A stretch of 64,000 nucleotides of DNA from Capsaspora owczarzaki ATCC 30864 (lineage: Eukaryota > Opisthokonta > Filasterea): NCBI RefSeq assembly GCF_000151315.2, contig NW_011887292.1, forward strand, positions 3,083,848 through 3,147,847, in the 5' to 3' direction. A program made the position numbers and the translations under genes. A model generated the notes under the pieces. That model worked only from the letters and a program-made list of their open reading frames with translations, made no database searches and had not been told where the DNA came from. This document shows, piece after piece, positions 61,811-64,000 of this stretch (positions are counted from its first letter, which is position 1; each line of letters begins with the position of its first letter).

Positions 61811-61827
61811 CACTATAAAAAAAAGTC

Positions 61828-64000
61828 ATGGCGGACAGAGGTCGAGGTAATACGAGAAACAATGGTGGCAATCGCAATCGAGGTCAAGGTAATACGAGAA
61901 ACAATGGTGGCAATCGCAATCGAGGTCAAGGTAATACGAGAAACAATCCCATTCTTAATGATCCGATCTCTGCTCGAGTGCTTGAAATTTTAGAGCAACG
62001 CCGGGCGGATGAGATCCAAATGGCTCAGCTTGATTCGATGACGAACGAACAACTGGAGGCGCTTTTTGTTCGACGCAATGGACGCCCAGTTCCAGCTCCA
62101 CCGCGTCCAGCCCAACGCCCGGCACCAGTTCCCCAACCAGCGCCACCGCGTCCAGCTCAAAGACCGGCGCCAGTTCCTCAACCGGTCGTTCCGCCACCAG
62201 TTGTTCGTCAGCATCGATCCAGGGCTCCCGCTCCAGCTCCGGCTCCGACCGCGGAAGCGTGGCGAACTCCAGTGGCCGTCACTCCGATGCGAGAGGCAAC
62301 TCGGTACATGTATCGTGGCGTTCCTCGAACTGTGGATGGGGTTACCGCGGTGTTGCAAAGTCTCGTCCGACAATTCCCGGCCAACCATCCGCACAAAATC
62401 AACCCGCGCGGTGATATTGAAACCTTTTCCGGCGAGATGAGTTCGATGTTCAACACACTGAATGGGTTTGCCCGCAATTTCCGCCAAAATTCCAGCCCCG
62501 AATCGATCCGAGCGTTTGTTCAAGAATGGTTTGCTGACATTGAGCGCCAAATCCTCAACGTGGGTCGCAATTCGGACGCGGAAGTCATTTTCGCGGAAGA
62601 GCTGACTATCAATTTCGAAGTCGTCCCACTGCGCCCCGATCGTGCGTCCGGCACGCTGAAGTCGAACAACAAATTCGTGTGGTCCCCGCAAGATCCCGGA
62701 TGGTGCGTGTATTGGTGTCTGAATGAGTTTGCAAAGAAAAATGGTTTGTCCCCGTTGCCATCGAAAGAAGTGTTCGCCACCAACTGGCTCGGTCGAGATA
62801 TCAATTCCGACGGTATTACTATTGAGGAATTGGAAACCAAGATTAAACCGAAACTCGATTGGGGTCAGGTGCAACTGTGCATCCATCGCTTTGACGAAAA
62901 CGGCAATCTGTCCAAAGACAATAAAGATTACGTGACGCGCATTCCGCTAATAGCCGGGAAGGGTGGCAAATATTGCCACTTGATCCATCACGAGGAGCAT
63001 ATGATGTTGATCACCGGCAAAACCAACAGCAAGTATTACTTTGAGCAGATCAAGGCGTCGGAGTTTGTCCCCATCGAACCACGACCATTCAAAACCGTCG
63101 CCACTGATATGTGGGATCGTTTGTACTTGATGTGCAACGGCCAAATTCAACCGCTGGCGGATTTGTTGCAAATTCACGGCCCCCGCGCCAATCGCAAGCT
63201 GGATGGCCGAAAACTGAAGGGGGTGGTGTCAAAGTCGATCACCGACAAATTACCGCCACGACCCGCCGACGCTGAAACGATCCAACAATTGATCGATACG
63301 GTCACCGAGGAAACGACCAATTTTCAGTATTCGCCAGCATGTTCGGTTCAAACGGAATTGGCGAACAAATTGGATCGAAACGAAATCGACGAGGATCAGT
63401 TCGAAATCGAAAAGACCAAATTGTTTCATGCGCTGAAAAAGTCCAATCGTCGAGTGATTTTAACCCCGCAAATCGATCCGACTTGGTTGGAATCGCTCGG
63501 TATCCAGCACAAACGATTCGCCTCCGGTCATGTCATCATAAACGCCAATTTGGCCGACGATTCGGTGCGCATCGAATCGCTGGTCAAATTCGAAATCAAA
63601 TCTCAACCCGATTTGTACTCATTCGCCACCGCTTTGTATCTACAGTATCAACGATTCCAAGATCATTTCCAAGTCGATTTATTCGAGGAACTGTTGATCA
63701 AATCGAACAAGGCGATTTCCGGCATCATGTTCAATAAACTCGTCAAAACCATTCCGGTCGTCCGCCAAACCGTGTCCAAAGAATCGTACGCCATGTTCGA
63801 AGGGGCGAGTTATGGTGGCCGTCAGGATGTGCAACGGTGTCAGTTCCAGTCGATGGGTCCCGAGGATTATCTGCTACAAATCGATGCAGTTTCGTGTTAT
63901 CCGTCGGTGATGGCGATCAATCTGTTTCCGACGACGGCGGGCACCCGATTGACTGAGATAAATGACGAGGCTCGAGTTTGGATGAATACTAACCGACAGG
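61828..64000 (+). CDS. Protein-primed-type family B DNA polymerase with long N-terminal region (3' partial)
   Basis: 724 codons are open to the window edge. Residues 1-45 are Arg/Gly/Asn-rich and made of 14-residue repeats; about 85-150 are Pro/Ala/Arg-rich. A folded region at about 285-430 has WCVYWCLNEFAKK, IHRFDENGN and HEEHMMLITG, laid out like the Cys-containing domain that precedes polymerase in many Maverick/polinton proteins. YGGR (about 662-665) is the YxGG-type motif that joins exonuclease and polymerase domains in protein-primed enzymes. DAVSCYPS (about 686-693) is polymerase motif A with its metal-binding Asp. I could not place the three exonuclease motifs with confidence. Motifs B and C (usually YxDTDS) lie beyond 64000. 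The frame is intact, in contrast to the helicase. Confidence 0.85.
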   Translation, partial: MADRGRGNTRNNGGNRNRGQGNTRNNGGNRNRGQGNTRNNPILNDPISARVLEILEQRRADEIQMAQLDSMTNEQLEALFVRRNGRPVPAPPRPAQRPAPVPQPAPPRPAQRPAPVPQPVVPPPVVRQHRSRAPAPAPAPTAEAWRTPVAVTPMREATRYMYRGVPRTVDGVTAVLQSLVRQFPANHPHKINPRGDIETFSGEMSSMFNTLNGFARNFRQNSSPESIRAFVQEWFADIERQILNVGRNSDAEVIFAEELTINFEVVPLRPDRASGTLKSNNKFVWSPQDPGWCVYWCLNEFAKKNGLSPLPSKEVFATNWLGRDINSDGITIEELETKIKPKLDWGQVQLCIHRFDENGNLSKDNKDYVTRIPLIAGKGGKYCHLIHHEEHMMLITGKTNSKYYFEQIKASEFVPIEPRPFKTVATDMWDRLYLMCNGQIQPLADLLQIHGPRANRKLDGRKLKGVVSKSITDKLPPRPADAETIQQLIDTVTEETTNFQYSPACSVQTELANKLDRNEIDEDQFEIEKTKLFHALKKSNRRVILTPQIDPTWLESLGIQHKRFASGHVIINANLADDSVRIESLVKFEIKSQPDLYSFATALYLQYQRFQDHFQVDLFEELLIKSNKAISGIMFNKLVKTIPVVRQTVSKESYAMFEGASYGGRQDVQRCQFQSMGPEDYLLQIDAVSCYPSVMAINLFPTTAGTRLTEINDEARVWMNTNRQ
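61846..61929 (+). repeat. 42-bp direct repeats encoding an RG/N-rich leader
   Basis: Two perfect copies (61846-61887, 61888-61929) and a partial third of a unit beginning GGTAATACGAGAAACAAT. Each encodes 14 residues (GNTRNNGGNRNRGQ). The length is a multiple of three, so the frame is kept. Confidence 0.92.

Larger units (their letters stand above)
59140..64000. mobile_element. Endogenous virus-like element (polinton-like virus/virophage type), right end outside the window
   Basis: From about 59.1 kb the sequence is more AT-rich, codons no longer favour C/G-ending forms, and no introns are seen. Gene content is viral: a D5-type SF3 helicase on the minus strand, a small ORF and a protein-primed-type family B polymerase on the plus strand. 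All are arranged around one divergent promoter region with a shared palindromic motif. A hairpin-rich segment lies outside the helicase end. No capsid, ATPase, protease or integrase gene is in view; they would lie beyond 64000. No terminal inverted repeat or target-site duplication can be tested with one end, so the left boundary is approximate (59.03-59.25 kb). Confidence 0.78.

Overview
The window is nuclear DNA from a unicellular eukaryote. Nearly every host gene is split by short GT-AG introns with consistent phases. The products are eukaryote-specific, and introns and gene borders are full of poly-A/poly-T runs. An MDC1-like FHA/tandem-BRCT protein, a FHOD-type formin, GABA-B-like receptors and an RNF4-like ligase point to the animal side of the opisthokonts (a holozoan protist such as a filasterean). 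That placement is inference; the species cannot be proven from the sequence alone. Layout, host part (1-59.0 kb): clamp-loader subunit RFC5 (+, 5' end unresolved); vigilin with 15 KH-type repeats (+), frameshifted by a 31-bp tandem duplication; GAPDH (-, five exons including one of 26 nt); a GPR157/cAMP-receptor-like 7TM protein (-); a FHOD-type formin (+); an SLC12A9-like cation-chloride cotransporter homologue (-), frameshifted by a 17-bp tandem duplication; an MDC1-like DNA-damage adaptor (+); two tandem OST-alpha/TMEM184-type membrane proteins (+); transportin-3 (-); four tandem receptors joining a glycine-betaine-type (OpuAC) periplasmic-binding domain to a family C 7TM domain (+); protein disulfide isomerase (+); an RNF4-like RING protein with SUMO-interacting motifs (-); an eIF4B-like protein with zinc knuckles (+); and an N-acylethanolamine amidase/acid ceramidase homologue (+). 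The four receptors (35.7-51.6 kb) share one exon plan. Internal exons of 95, 163 and 94 nt are identical in all four; the next is 506 nt, or 509 nt in the last copy. Their ectodomains are diverged, but the 7TM and cytoplasmic halves are almost identical at the DNA level, as expected of a chemoreceptor cluster with a homogenised signalling half. From about 59.1 kb the base composition and codon use change and an endogenous virus-like element begins; it runs off the right edge. It holds a D5-type SF3 primase-helicase (-) with four clustered in-frame stops, a 71-codon ORF (+), and a long open frame (+, no stop by 64000) that reaches the YxGG-type and DxxSxYP motifs of a protein-primed family B DNA polymerase. 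Each of the three genes is preceded, 11-18 bp before its ATG, by a copy of the same 28-bp motif, one copy being a perfect palindrome. The helicase end of the element is flanked by a dense series of perfect short hairpins. Gene content is closest to polinton-like viruses or virophages. I regard this element and the receptor array as the two most interesting parts of the window.
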